From Leguminivora glycinivorella (Eukaryota; Arthropoda; Insecta; Lepidoptera; Tortricidae), in assembly GCF_023078275.1 (NCBI RefSeq), contig NC_062990.1, forward strand, positions 3,675,501 to 3,739,500: a stretch of DNA of 64,000 nucleotides, written 5' to 3'. Within the stretch, counting starts at the first letter, position 1. Each line of letters starts with the position of its first letter. Both the position numbers and the translations under genes were made by a program. Below are positions 20,515 to 32,941 of the stretch, piece after piece. The notes beneath the pieces are model-generated. The model worked only from the letters and a program-made list of their open reading frames with translations. It was not told the origin of the DNA and ran no database searches.

Positions 20515-21013
20515 CAAGTACAGAAGGCCCACTGCTTTGATGTTCACCAAATGCCGCCTTTTTAAATGCCTACAAAATGATTACAAAGAAACAAGCCGCA
20601 CGTGCGCAGCGTCGGACGATAGGGTTGCCTACGGATTAAAAAATAATAATACTCAGAAAAAATGGTATCAAGTCTTGGGTACTTTCTAGGTATATATACA
20701 GTATTTATATCTTTTTGTTTAAGTCCCAACGTCACAAGCCTTATTGAACGTTTTCGTGGGACATAAATGACATAATCAATAGTAGATCCGTGTAAGATTG
20801 TCCTCTGTTTTATTAATGATTTTTATTTAACTAAGCATTATCAACCATTCCACACGCGGATATCGCATATAAACCTTTAAAAAAACTCTCGACATATAGA
20901 AAGTGCCAACGTGCGTTCCGTGAGAATACGAGCCAACCCTGATTAGGCCGCGAACTCGCGGCCGCTCGCATGTACTTGTAGCGCGGCGACGGAATCGCGG
21001 AGTGAGCCGCCCC
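20515..21013 (-). repeat. Dispersed repeat R, copy 2
   Basis: Reverse complement of blocks in 8260-8790, in the matching reverse order: tgctttgatgttcaccaaat, aagccgcacgtgcgc, acaagccttattgaacg, ggccgcgaactcgcggcc, ggagtgagccgccc. A further fragment may lie at 48045-48130 (gaccgcacgcgtgcag). Confidence 0.6.
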
Positions 21014-21484
21014 TGGTTAAACGCTGAAGCTAAAGTTACCTAAATCTTGGCATCCTGCCTGCTCATAAATGCCACCAGCAAGACACGCGCTTCGCTTAAG
21101 GATTACTAGATAGGTTTTTGATGAGTCAACTTTTATGTTGAAAAGAGTTCTTGAAAGAAAATGGTTTTGAGCCAAAAGCTTCAGTTGAAAGAAGTAAGTA
21201 AGTAAGTAAATATTTTTATTGCACCATTTCAGCATTTTACATGTAAAAAAATATACAGAATGTTGAGTGAGAGTATAACTAGGTAACAATAGGCGGTCTT
21301 ATCGCTAAAAAGCGATCTCTTCCAGACAATCTTAGGGTAGCTGGAAAAACGGAACAGAAACAAAAGCTAACATTGCAAGAACAAAAAATATAGAGAAAAC
21401 CAACACAAACACACATACATATACCGAATACATAAATAAATATACCTTACATACACTTAATACAAACATACATAAATACAAATA

Positions 21485-21918
21485 TCTGGGCGACCGAGCT
21501 TCGCTCGGTTCTATTTTAATATATCACGTCTTTAGATAAAAAAAAACTCTTATAAATACAAAAACAAAAAAAAAGACAAAAAACAAAAACTTAATTTCTG
21601 GCCGGAATTCGAAACCCTGACACCTACGATCTATCTGCGTACATTAGACCGACCTCGTACGACTGAGCTAAGCGGAATCGATGCGCGCGCGACGAAATTA
21701 ACGACCATATTTTACGTTTAATAGCGCGAAAGAAAAACTCATGAAAACTCGAAAATTCGCGTTTTCCGGGATCTAAAGCTACGCTAGATCGATTTTTCAC
21801 CCCCGAAAACCCCCACATAACAAATTTCAGCGAAATCGTTAGAGCGGTTTCTGAGATCGTCGGTATAAATAAATAAATAAATAAATATACAAGAATTGCT
21901 CGTTTAAAAGTATAAGAT
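21485..21918 (-). repeat. ACCGAGCTTCGCTCGG repeat with tRNA-like insert
   Basis: Same two ends as 12430-12925. Inside, the minus strand at about 21600-21690 carries an A-box-like TTAGCTCAGTCGTACGAG and a B-box-like GGTTTCGAATTCC, so this copy contains or derives from a tRNA-type SINE head. The 104-codon open frame across it is not supported as a gene. Confidence 0.55.
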
Positions 21919-22224
21919 AAGATAAAGAGAAATGGCAACGTAAGATAGAGATAGTATAATTTAAGCTGATTATTGAAAATTGGAAGAGACTTTGCTAGTC
22001 TTAATTCTACTGGTAATGAAGAAGGTATGGAAATTTAAATTCATAAAGTCATGTCTGTATTTCCAAACGGGGTAGGCAGTTCACATAAACTACTCAAGCT
22101 TCAGTGACACTCGTAACTAATAGGTTAAACCTTTATTTGGTATTAAATACGGAAGGTCGTGAGTTCAAACCCACTACACTCAGACACTCACTATAGTATT
22201 GATGATTCTGGTAAAAATAAAAAA

Positions 22225-23312
22225 AAACCGGCCAAGTGCGAATCGGAGTTCTCCTATAGTTAATATGGACTCGCCCACCGAGGGTTCCGTATCCGTACAA
22301 ACAATCTCAAGTTTCAATAGTTAAAACAATCTCGTGTTTTTCATATATGACTAATGTAGATACTAATGAGAATTATTGTGTATAGCGCCATCTATCGGTG
22401 AATTCGCTAACTAATTTGAGCGACCTGTATAATACGTATGTTGGATTTTCAGGGATAATTGTTTATACCTACCAAAGACCCATATAACTTCGTATAGACC
22501 GATAAAGTCTAAGAAAAAAACGTACCCCAAAACCATACAGAAAAAGGTACGGTGAGCTAGATGGCGATACACCTTTGGGGTACCCTCGGCTAGATGGCGC
22601 TAATATTAATATTTGACATTATAAAACATATCAAGCTTAAGAATATGGGCCAAATTGTCAAAACTGAGGTTCAAAAGTTTTAAGCCTGTGTCGAGAGATG
22701 GCAGTCTATGCACTGTGATTACACATTTTACTTTGACAGTAACTCTCTTTAATACTCGATCCTCTTTGTACCTACCTAAATATTAACTGCCTTCGACAGT
22801 TTTAATTATATTTGAAAGAGAATATTTTACAAAAAATCTCGTACCAATTTGAAGTACGATACGCAAGGGTGGTTAAATCGAAAGTTAAACTCGACACACG
22901 ATTTTATGTTTCCTGTAAATTTAAAATATAACCAATGTTTCATAAATTTTCATATTTTTCCTTGGTAATCTTCGGAGATAAGGGGGGGGGGTTACTTTTT
23001 TACATTTTCCTTCAAAATTATAACAAAAAATTTCAATACTTTTGATATATTCAATTTGAGCTCTTTCTAACGATACCCCACTTGACCTAGTACCTTGACA
23101 TTTACAGTTTGCCCCCTTTCATTTTGGCCATTTCCTATAATTAATATTAATAAATAAATAAAAATAATACCTTCAATTTGTAGAGGTTAACAATGTTCAT
23201 ATTTCATAACTATTCTAAATTTCAAAGCGATAGCATAAGTAGTTCTCGAGATATTTAGTAATGTGACAAACAGACAGACAGACGGACAGAGCAGCACCAT
23301 ATTAAAGGTTCC
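22225..23312 (+). repeat. Long AACCGGCCAAGTGCGA / GGTTCC repeat
   Basis: It starts aaaaaccggccaagtgcgaa, continues cgcccaccgagggttccgta, and ends after a CAGA/CGGACA stretch with aaaggttcctttt. The GGAC-linked family (47.0, 51.9, 62.3 kb) shares the start and end motifs, so this looks like a longer or older relative. Several imperfect ATGGCGCTA-type motifs lie inside. Noncoding. Confidence 0.55.
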
Positions 23313-23358
23313 TTTTTAACCCGCGACGCAAAAACGACGGGGTGTTATAAGTTTGACG

Positions 23359-23397
<39 letters not shown>

Positions 23398-23640
23398 GTG
23401 TGTGTCAGTCTGTGGCATCGTAGCTCCCGAACGGATGAACCGGTTTCGATTTAGTTTTTTTTATTTGAAAGCTGTGTTAGTCGGGAGTGTTCTTAGCCAT
23501 GTTTCATGAAAATCGGTCTACTAGGTCGCGGTCGGGGGTTTTTCAAAATTTTAATTTTTGTACCTTTTTGGTACGGAACCGCAAAAGGGTCAAAGATTGC
23601 ACCGTACACATTCAGGGTTCCCTAAACGATCATTACAGGC
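23313..23640 (+). repeat. CAGA/TGTC-linked repeat
   Basis: aacccgcgacgcaaaaacga, ttataagtttgacgtgtctg, a (TGTC)n run, agctcccgaacggatgaacc, then tcgcggtcgggggtttttca. The reverse-complement copy is 24110-24360, about 0.5 kb away, so the two form an inverted pair around a SINE. Confidence 0.7.
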
Positions 23641-23864
23641 ATCTACTCTTATATGATCAATACAAACAAAACAAAACAATAATTAATATACACAATAAAG
23701 CACTCAAACAGCTTATAACAATAATAGCTCGTGTTCAGTTTGGGTGAATAAAGTATGGTTTTATACACTCTGCGTACAGTAATAATGAATGAGACGATAT
23801 TGATGCATCAAGCTACGCTATAAATAGTGGATGTGTCACTTTGACCGATCGTCAAAGTGCACCC

Positions 23865-24080
23865 CTGCATGCTACGCTGCGGTCCCGGTTTCGAATCTCG
23901 GTAAGGACATTTATTTGTGTGATGAGCACAGATATTTGTTCCTGAGTCATGGATGTTTTCCATGTATATAAGTATTTATATATTATATATATCGTCGTCT
24001 GAGTACCCACAACACAAGCCTTCTTGAGCTTACCGTGGACCTCAGTCAATCTGTGTAAGGATGTCCTATAATATTTATTT
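23865..24080 (+). mobile_element. SINE family B, free copy
   Basis: A B-box-like gtttcgaatctcggtaagg, then catttatttgtgtgatgagc, the tail tatatatcgtcgtctgagta, acaagccttcttgagctta and gtgtaaggatgtcctataat, ending in (TTTA)n. The tail matches the SINE pieces in both Z copies. Confidence 0.7.
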
Positions 24081-24109
24081 ATTATTTATTTATTTGTTTA
24101 TTTATTTAA

Positions 24110-24360
24110 ATAACCTAACCACAAAATTAAAATTTTGAAAAAAAAACCCCGACCGCGACATAGTAGACCGATTTTTATGAAACATGGCTAAGAACACTCC
24201 CGACTAACTCAGCTTTCCAACAAGAAAAAACTAAATTTAAATCGGTTCATCCGTTCGGGAGCATACACACAGACAGACAAACAGACAGATAATAGACAGA
24301 CAGACAGACAGACACGTCAAACTTATAACACCCCGTCGTTTTTCTGTCGGGGGTTAATTA
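24110..24360 (-). repeat. CAGA-linked repeat, inverted copy
   Basis: aacctaaccacaaaattaaa, accccgaccgcgacatagta, then (CAGA)n and ttataacaccccgtcgtttt. Nearly the same sequence is at 44780-45012. Confidence 0.7.
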
Positions 24361-24461
24361 ATGATTTTGATGTTTTGGAATCTTAAGAATTTAATTTGAA
24401 TAGTACCCAATAATACTAAAAACAATATTAATTATTCATGACGGTCTAAATAATAATTATA

Positions 24462-25246
24462 TGTCGCAGCGTGAGGTGGCTCTGCCACCAATTCGTAAAC
24501 AATATTGTTATTTTTGTATTAACGCGGGTAGTCGCATGTAAACATTAGATTTGTAGTATCAATCATAGGTATGAAGTCGCGAAACATGACAGTTGTAATT
24601 GATTAAATTTTGATTGTAGGTAACATTTGAGTGTTTATCGTGCCATGTTATTTAAATGGCAACAATATGAAAGAATGATAAAGTTGGTTTACTTGTCAAT
24701 CGTATCCGCTTGTTCCTATTTTCTGATTGGTCGTCAATTATTGTGTAAACATTGTTAAATAAGGTGTTTAAGTTGCCTAACCTGTGAAAGCATAATCAAT
24801 CATGTTTTAGTTTTATGATTTAATAATCATTGTTGTGAATTATTCTGTAATGCCTTTTCTTTATGAGTGTTTTGGAACGTCAAGTAGTTAACTTGGGTGA
24901 GTTCGGCACGAGGTGGCAGCACTGTTATTAACTTGAAATTGTCGTTATGTTGGCAACCGAATTGTCACGTTGGTGGTAAACGGAAATGTGATTCATTCTT
25001 GATTGGACCGTACTGGGTAAAGGTCGTGGATTCTAGATGGAACCGCGCTGGAGAAAGGTTGTAGATACTTGATCGGAGAGTTGTAGACGTTGACCACACT
25101 CGTGCCTAATTCGCCGCGTTCCCGAAGGCTTATACCTGAAGGACAATTCTGATAGTTTATTGAGTCTTATCGTTCTATAACCGTTCTAACTAAGTGTTCT
25201 ATTCCAAGTGTTATTTGACAACTTTAATAACATTACTAGTTAATTA
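24462..25246. repeat. Left LTR of outer element, first piece
   Basis: It matches 43400-44187 almost base for base (differences at one C/T site and small indels near agcataatcaatc and gttatgttggc). It is cut at 25246 by the inner LTR element. Confidence 0.8.
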
Positions 25247-25631
25247 TGTGAGCCAAGCCAAGGCTCAAAAGCTCAGTCACAGGGTTCCATCATTTAATCT
25301 ATTGCTTCCAGTTTCATGTGAGGGCATGTCCGTGGCCCTCGAGCTCCGGTATGGGGGTTTATCATTTAAACCACTGCTTCCAGCTACATTTGCTTTATTA
25401 CATTGATTGCTTCTATTACAGTGTCAAATAATAATCAGGAATATAACATTAATCAAATCATTAATCATCTACTATCAGTAGTTACAATCCGTACAAAAAC
25501 TCTTATAACCTAAAAAGTGAAGTGCCGCCAAATCTGACGTTTACTGTTGACATTCGTTAAGCCCATGCACAGATGAGCTACGATCAGTATAAGGCTATAT
25601 ATACAGAATGTTATTCATTGTGATGCTTACA
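25247..25631 (+). repeat. 5' LTR of inner element
   Basis: TG...CA ends. Contains an internal duplicated block (atcatttaat...tgcttccag and atcatttaaa...tgcttccag) and a TATATATA-like box (ggctatatatacag) near its 3' end. Confidence 0.82.
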
Positions 25632-26219
25632 GCTTCGGCCGTCCTTATTATAAAGTGAGCCCTCTCACTAAACATATTCACCTCAATAATAGTGGTAACA
25701 AACGTACGGGTACCTATCTACGCTTAATGTCTACATTCATTACTACAGTATCAATCCACAGACATTCATTACTACAGTATCCTTCTCCTAAACCTTATTA
25801 AATAATCAGTATAGCACATATACAAAATCTTAAATTCTTTCGTAACCTTATTACAGTTATTAAATATACAAGAGCTATCAGTTTAACACATATAAAATCA
25901 TCAGCCTTTTAATCTCATAAAATCACAAATCAAGATCACTTTTAATCTGCAGTTACCTATCTTTCATTAATATATTAAGGAACTTAAATCATGCTCTTCT
26001 AGACAGTTTATGAGTAAGTAAAAATCAACATCAATACAGCCTGTCCAAATGCCTGCTCTAAACCTATGCATAACTTTTTTTTTGTAATATTCAACATATT
26101 ATAAACACTTGCATTACCTACATCAAGTAGCTGTAACAGCTTGCATTTCGTTGAAGTTTTCCAATCTAGCAACTAATTTACAATCATAGACTGCTCCAAG
26201 CAATTAATACAAGTAGGTA

Positions 26220-27620
26220 TAAACGACCATTAACAACCGCAGCCTGTCTTCAAGGCCTACTCAACATTCTGGCAAATTAGATCATTATATTCAATGCGTG
26301 TCTTGATCAATCGCAACCCTCGGTCTTTCACAGCTTTCAGGAACTGTTCTTATCACATTAACAAAGTATATATATAAATAATAATCTCAGTCCGCTTTCA
26401 AAGGTCAGTTCTAAACATATTAACGAATTATGTATCATTAACAATGCCATAGGCAGTTTGAATTTTGTACATAATATAAAGTGATTAACACTCTCAGTTT
26501 GTCCACAAATGTTCTAATCATATGAACAAAGTATTATCATTAACTATCTCAGTCTGTTTACAATACCTGTTTTATAACCAGTATGATTATCCATTTTATC
26601 AAAGTATATAAAACATCATTATCAATCTCTGCCTACTAGGCTTGTTATTTAAGTATTGACTAAGTATAATATATCATTAATAGTCACATTCAGCTTACAA
26701 AGTCAATTCTAATCATATTATCGAGGTTTTTATATTATATCATTAACTATCTCAGTCTGCCTTCAAGGCCGGTTCCAAAGTATAACATATTAGCAAAAGT
26801 ATATTTTCTAATTAACATCACAGTCTGCCTACTAGACTAGGCCTGCTCTTATCATATTAATAAAGTATATTATATCACTAATAATCAGTCTGCTTACAAG
26901 CCTGTTCTAATTATATTAACAAAGTATATATCATTAACAGTCAACCTAAAGGCCTGTTCTGAACATATTAATAAGAGATATTATACCATAAACATCCGCA
27001 GTCTGCCTTTAAGGCCTGCTCTTTTCATCAACAAAATATAATTTGTTATGGCCCGTTCTTGACTAATCAAGGCGGTCTGCCAATCAATCAATTAAATTAT
27101 GGCCTGCTCTAGACTGGTGTGGCCTAGACAGTCTGCCATATCGGCCTGCTCTAGAATGTCAAGATGGTATTATAGCCTGTTCTAGACAGTCTGCCTTCAC
27201 GGCCTGCTCTAGAATGTCAGGCTACTACCCAAACCTGTTCCAGACAGTCTGCTCCTTCATTCAACCTAATCAATCAATATAATTTTATAATTTGGTATGG
27301 CCTGCTCTAGACTGGTGTGGTCTAGACAGTCTGCCATAACGGCCTGCTCTAGAATGCCAAACTGGTATCATAGCCTGTTCTAGACAGTCTGCCTTCACGG
27401 CCTGCTCTAGAATGTTAGGCCCAACCCAGTCAGGACCTGTTCCAGACAGTCTGCTCCTTCATTCATCATAATCAATCAATCAAAAGGTATTAACCTTTTC
27501 AATCTTATATGTTTGTTATGGTAAATAATATCATCATCAACAATCAGGGCCTGCCCCAGACAGTCTGCCTTTAAGGCCTGTTCTGAGCAGTTTTCCAACA
27601 TAAATTTACCTATCAATATT
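26220..27620 (+). repeat. Degenerate tandem array in inner LTR element
   Basis: A dozen or more units carry the core CAGTCTGCC(T)...GGCCTGTTCT, alternating with catattaacaaagtat and tatcattaac blocks. At 27101-27298 and 27299-27490 the unit has become a 198-bp duplication with several GACAGTCTGCC cores. Spacing is irregular on the left and regular on the right. It sits 0.6 kb inside the 5' LTR. No open frame runs through it. Confidence 0.7.
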
Positions 27621-30600
27621 TTGTTTAAAATTTGATTCACGCAACAAGCTTACATTACAAGAATCTTCGAATCGACATAAGTCACAATCTATACATAGCT
27701 TTGTTTGTTTTACCTACTATCATGGCCTGGTCTAGACTACACACTGCCATAACTCGGCACTCAATTAAGATTTTACAATATGTATATAAAGACTAGTATA
27801 GTCGTGCCAGCTATTAATCTTATAACATTGAATCTCGACACTCTCAATCAATGCACATATAGAGAGATTCGCTTCCTTATCGTGTAAGTACACGGCACTG
27901 CAGTACGGCGACTCTGCGACCCTGATCACCAGCAGCTTGGCACTCGGTCCGCTGGCAGTGGCTCCACCATCTATCAGATTTAACCTTCTTTACATCAGTG
28001 TGCTCTTGCAGCGAGGCTCTTCCAAATCATCAATTTCATCCGATCAGCCATATTACCAGCGTTGGAACATAAAACAAATAGAAACACATTATACTATTGT
28101 CAGTACCTAATTCTCGTTCTAGCCACAGACATTAAAAATTCGATCAGACACAGTCGATCATCATCATTATAATTCGTCTAGGTATAAGATTATTACCATC
28201 ATTATAATCCATCATCGATTTTATCTGGTTATTAACCCTGTTATATACATCGAAACAAACTTTCAGTCAACATAGAAAAGCATAGAAAAATCACCCTCAA
28301 GAGACCTGCTACTTATTGAGTATAGTACCTTAAAACCTAAAATTATCAGTATTGAAATTGAATCAGTAATCAGACGTCATGGACATCAGTCTCAGTAGAT
28401 ACTCTCAGTATTTTAATCAAAGATTCATATCATTAATTTAATACAATGACATTCATACTAATTTCATTTATCAACCTTGAATATATTTAGAAAATTAAGT
28501 ATTATATTCACAATTTCCGTTACTTTTAACGCCTTAATTGCCAAATTGGCTTCGTAATTGCAGTTTCACGTGCTCTGCCTACCCCATTTTGAAATACAAA
28601 CATGGCGTTATGTAAGTTTATCAGTAAATATTAATTAAATGCAACATCCCTGGGAATATATTGGGTAGCTATTGAAATCTTGTAGCTATTAGTAACCTTT
28701 AATGAAACAAAACTTCTTAGGTACCTATACAAATATTCAATGAACTTTCCTACGTATTACATTCTCTTTCTCTTGCAGTTTTATAACGTTAATTGTTTAT
28801 TAACCCGCAGATTCATAATGGCAATAATCAACTACTTATTGGAATCGGAAATTTCAGAAACATCTCTTCAACCTCTGGCTCTGCAGCGACTCACGAGGGC
28901 GCAACAAACAACATTATTCAGACAAAATCAAAATGAACCTCTGAAGTCTTTGGCCGGAGCCGAAAACGCTATTTGCATACCAGCCATATTATTTAGAATA
29001 AGTTCAGTTACTTATATCTTATTCATTTCTTCTTTTTGTTACATTGGTACAGCCGTCGAGCTCTATTTGGATGTAAACAGCACTCTTCTAAATAAAATGT
29101 AACCTTCAATTTTGTATTCGTTGGTTACCTTAATACGATTAAATTTACCTACTTATTTCTGGTCATCACTGAGTCTCCATCATACAATAATTAATTACAC
29201 CAAATATTATGATCAAAAGTTGATTTCATGATGCTTTATGAAAAATTAAACCAACTCCAAATTCCTCCCTTTCTGGCTTATTTCGCAAGGTTTCTTTATA
29301 TTAAAATGTCATTTACCGTTAACCACATAAGTACATTTAAGTCACTCTGGAAACTCTAGATTTTACCTTTTTTTGTATCATTGGACTAGGTACTAAGCCA
29401 CCAAAGACAATGTACGGCATATCGACACCACACAATAAAATCACTGCAACAATCATCTGCTAAGATGCTGTGGCCAATGATGTATCAATACAACAGGAAT
29501 CCGAACAAATAAATGTATTAATACCAAAACTTGGTAGTACCTAAACAATTTGAAGTAGATACTTCTATTTACCATTGTTACTTTTTTTTAAAGTCCATTT
29601 TCAATGATAATTGAATAAAAAAAGTTCTGCTGGTATTTCAAACAAGCATGGTTTTTTTGATATTTAATTTAAATTACTTATATAACTTGATATTTTTTTA
29701 AATTTTAATAAGTAGGTACCTACAGGTCACCTGCTTTTACCTTTACTAGGCACTGTATACCTTGAACTGGCTTGTAATTTTTACCTTTACTAGGCACTTG
29801 CAATTTTAAATATAGTGACCTAAAAGTTACGACCTGGTAGTTGTGTTTACTTAAAATACATCAATAATTACTCTGTCTATTAACCTGAATCTACCATACT
29901 ATAAATTATTTGTGTTCTTTTCTAGAATAATTCCATAGAATTACTGACTCTCTAACATGTTGGTAGTGGGGAAAAGTAATGTGCATACTCAATCCCTTAA
30001 AACAAAAACTAAAAAAAAAACCGGGTTATCACTAAACCTTTTATACTTACATACATATTTGATCATCAACATAGATAAATATCACATGGTAATATTCAAA
30101 GGCATACTTTCGTGATGTACATTGTACAGTACCAAAATTCGAAATGGAATCAGAGGCCAATTGTCCTGGATGAAAATGATGATGCTTTGAAATTGTAACC
30201 TTTGTTTTCGGAGTAACCTTTTAGAAATTTAGTGTTAAAAGATAGTGACACCATGAAATGGTTGTGTGTCTCTTTTACACTCATGTACTGTTTATATCAT
30301 TAGTAACATTACTTAACTACCTTTGTATGTAACCCCGTGATTAATCATGCCAGTTATCCATATCAGTCGGTCACAAAAATCATTAGAGAATCAATGAAGA
30401 ATTTGAAGTAATTAATAATATCCATAATTGAGGAGTAATCAATTCAGGAAAACCCATTATATCTTTATATTGCATAAATATTAATCATACTTTCACAAAA
30501 TTCAGGCTTGATAGTATAAGCGGACCTTTGATTAGCTTACTACACCAGAGGTAATAGTCTGGAATAGAGATCTGATTCACTCTACCAGTTTTAATATGTC

Positions 30601-31674
30601 ACTACCAGTACCGCTACACATTTGGAATTCTTATCATTTGTGATTTTATTTATTCACTTTTTACTTGCCTACTCTCCTTAAATTATTAAATAAAGCATTC
30701 AACATCAACTATGTACATTGTAGTATTCATTTGCCTAGATCTCAAAATATTTATAAATAAATATTGCGCTACGGAATCAAAACTAATTTCTTTGTACCTT
30801 ATACCTCAAATAACTGATACATATATTTTATATATAATTATGTACATGAACTATCTATTGAGCTATGTATTCTGATTTATGAACCACAGTTTATATATTC
30901 TATGACCTGTGACCTGTGTGCCGCTTGGTAAAAATCTCTTTATATTGAAACCCGACATAGCCTGCTAACAATTTAATTTAGCATGCTACTGCTTGAAGCT
31001 CTTTTCTCATTTTTCATAATAGCTAAAACTTTGGATTGTTAATCTATATCATTATCTTTGTTATATTTCATCAAACATATATATAGGTACTATATAACCA
31101 ATGTGTCTGAACTAAAAAAAAAAGTACTTTTCAGTAAACCATCCAAAAGAATAAATATACATTCAACTTACATGTGTTAATCAGTTTTCTCTGAGTACCT
31201 GCACTGCACCAGAATACTGTGTATTCTGTCCAATGCCATTCTTACCATCTAGCATTTCATATCCTTATCAACATGTTCAAGGCTTGTGCTGATGACATAG
31301 TTAGTTTCACCAAAGAGCTAATGCTTCAACCCTTAAGTTACCTCTCATCATACATCAGCTGTTTGATTCCTTGAGTTGTTCCTTTGTGTATGGCAGCTTC
31401 TCATCTCACAGCCCAAAAACAAACAATACAAAAGAAATGGTTAATAATTTGATCAACTGAAAACAAAGTTATGCTAGATGCACCAAACAAAAACCTTTTG
31501 GTTTTAAGTAAACAAAACGATCTGTCTTTTGCTCCTCTTATCGAACAAGTTAATGAAATCTTGTATCATTTATACACATATTTTCTGTAGTTTCTATTAT
31601 CAAACCAACTTTTAGAAGGCCAAGTGACGTTTACGCACCTTGTGGACATTAGATCCTTTATCCAACTTCTGAGA
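27621..31674. other. Noncoding interior of inner LTR element
   Basis: AT-rich sequence rich in stops in all frames. It includes a short retroelement-tail match (28558-28620, gcagtttcacgtgctctgcc). No conserved retroelement protein motif was found. Confidence 0.5.
28740..29102 (+). CDS. Hypothetical 120-codon ORF in LARD-like element
   Basis: This is the longest open frame inside the inner LTR element. The N-terminal 20 residues are hydrophobic (FPTYYILFLLQFY) and could be a signal or membrane segment. The middle (ETSLQPLALQRLTRAQQ) is polar, and a second hydrophobic stretch follows near residues 84-103. I recognise no family. It has no Cys-His box, protease or RT motif. In a sequence this AT-rich a frame of this size can arise by chance, so I do not claim it is translated. 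Confidence 0.2.
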   Translation: MNFPTYYILFLLQFYNVNCLLTRRFIMAIINYLLESEISETSLQPLALQRLTRAQQTTLFRQNQNEPLKSLAGAENAICIPAILFRISSVTYILFISSFCYIGTAVELYLDVNSTLLNKM

Positions 31675-32059
31675 TGTGAGCCAAGCCAAGGCTCAAAAGC
31701 TCAGTCACAGGGTTCCATCATTTAATCTATTGCTTCCAGTTTCATGTGAGGGCATGTCCGTGGCCCTCGAGCTCCGGTATGGGGGTTTATCATTTAAACC
31801 ACTGCTTCCAGCTACATTTGCTTTATTACATTGATTGCTTCTATTACAGTGTCAAATAATAATCAGGAATATAACATTAATCAAATCATTAATCATCTAC
31901 TATCAGTAGTTACAATCCGTACAAAAACTCTTATAACCTAAAAAGTGAAGTGCCGCCAAATCTGACGTTTACTGTTGACATTCGTTAAGCCCATGCACAG
32001 ATGAGCTACGATCAGTATAAGGCTATATATACAGAATGTTATTCATTGTGATGCTTACA
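31675..32059 (+). repeat. 3' LTR of inner element
   Basis: Identical by eye to 25247-25631. Followed by ATTA target duplication and the continuation of the outer LTR. Confidence 0.82.
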
Positions 32060-32284
32060 ATTAGAAGTTTACGTTTGTAACAAAGTTGAGCTACCTGTTT
32101 TAGTGTTGTCGAGTTTGTCGGGCTAGTGGTGTAGGATCCGAACCGGTGTAGCTTATTTGAAAATAAAGTCGTAACCGTTTTTATGTTGTTTCTTATTTTC
32201 GAGCAATCCGTCTTTATTAGAGCAATCCTTATTGATTTTTGGCACTGAGTAATAAATTAAGGTTAGGTTAGGAATGGTCAACGT
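32060..32284. repeat. Left LTR of outer element, second piece
   Basis: Corresponds to about 44184-44406 of the intact LTR, including a short TTAGGTTAGG run and the 14-bp ggaatggtcaacgt that was duplicated when the LINE inserted. Confidence 0.78.
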
Positions 32285-32941
32285 GGGGTGCTACGGACAG
32301 GAAACCTCCCAGTGTGCCATGTCCCTTCTCATTCCTCTTGATCCGAATGATCCGGAGGAACGGGAAGGGTTCATGGACGGTGCGCCCCGGGGGCAACGGT
32401 AAGTAATTTCTTGGTTTCTAAGTTATTGGTTATTGGAGCTGCTAATGTCCTGTCGTGGGGGGTCTCTCCGCAGGTCCTCTGTCTAGCAGAGATCCTTGTG
32501 GATGGGACCAGAGGGGTTGGTAACCTCTTTAGAGGGACCGTTTTCGGTCGAGAGGGTGTGGTCTTTTTGGGCCGTCAAAATTTGTTTATGGGGGGTTGCT
32601 CCAGAAATGGTTGCAACGGGTGCGGCGATGTGCCAAGCGCACTCGACATATAGTCGACGCCGGACCAACCGCTGCTTGTCTCGGGGTCGTAGTCATGTTT
32701 TGCGGCATCGGGAAAACATCGGGGGTCTTGCCTTAACTGGCTGGGCCGCGAGGAAGACAACCTCAATAAAAAATCACCCCTAATCCTAAGCGGCGGAGCA
32801 CCGCGAGAGGATGCATGGCTGTAGTGGAGTCAGTCGCTAGTGCTTTCCCCCGTTAGGGTACCGGCCGACACTCGTAACGGGATACGCTAGGCTTATCCTC
32901 TGGATGGACGATTTAATTCTTTTTTTACTCGTGGGAACTAT
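32285..32941 (+). promoter_or_regulatory. 5' UTR / presumed internal promoter of the R1-clade LINE
   Basis: GC-richer leader between the target duplication and the ORF1 start. R1-type elements use internal or host-read-through promoters; none is provable here. Overlapping short frames in it are not supported as genes. Confidence 0.5.

Larger units (their letters stand above)
25247..32059 (+). mobile_element. Inner LTR element with large noncoding interior (LARD-like)
   Basis: 5' LTR 25247-25631 and 3' LTR 31675-32059, 385 bp each and identical by eye, beginning TGTGAGCC and ending GCTTACA. The target duplication is ATTA (25243-25246, 32060-32063), and the uninterrupted target survives in the 3' LTR of the outer element near 44187. 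The interior of about 6 kb has no gag, protease, RT or integrase motif. Large retrotransposon derivatives (LARDs) have this build: recent LTRs, long noncoding middle. No standard TGG-type primer site or purine tract was seen beside the LTRs. It must be moved by enzymes from a relative. Confidence 0.82.

Noticed and set aside
24462..25246. Treating the 1.1-kb repeat at 24.5 kb and 43.4 kb as two separate solo LTRs
   Set aside because: Neither has its own flanking duplication, while the outermost flanks (TATA) match each other, so they are two ends of one element.
26220..27620. CRISPR-like or satellite origin for the CAGTCTGCC array
   Set aside because: Spacing is irregular, cores are degenerate, and it lies wholly inside an LTR element of insect type.
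32411..32783. Overlapping small frames in the LINE 5' leader
   Set aside because: They lie in the 5' UTR, overlap each other in several frames and have no conserved motif.
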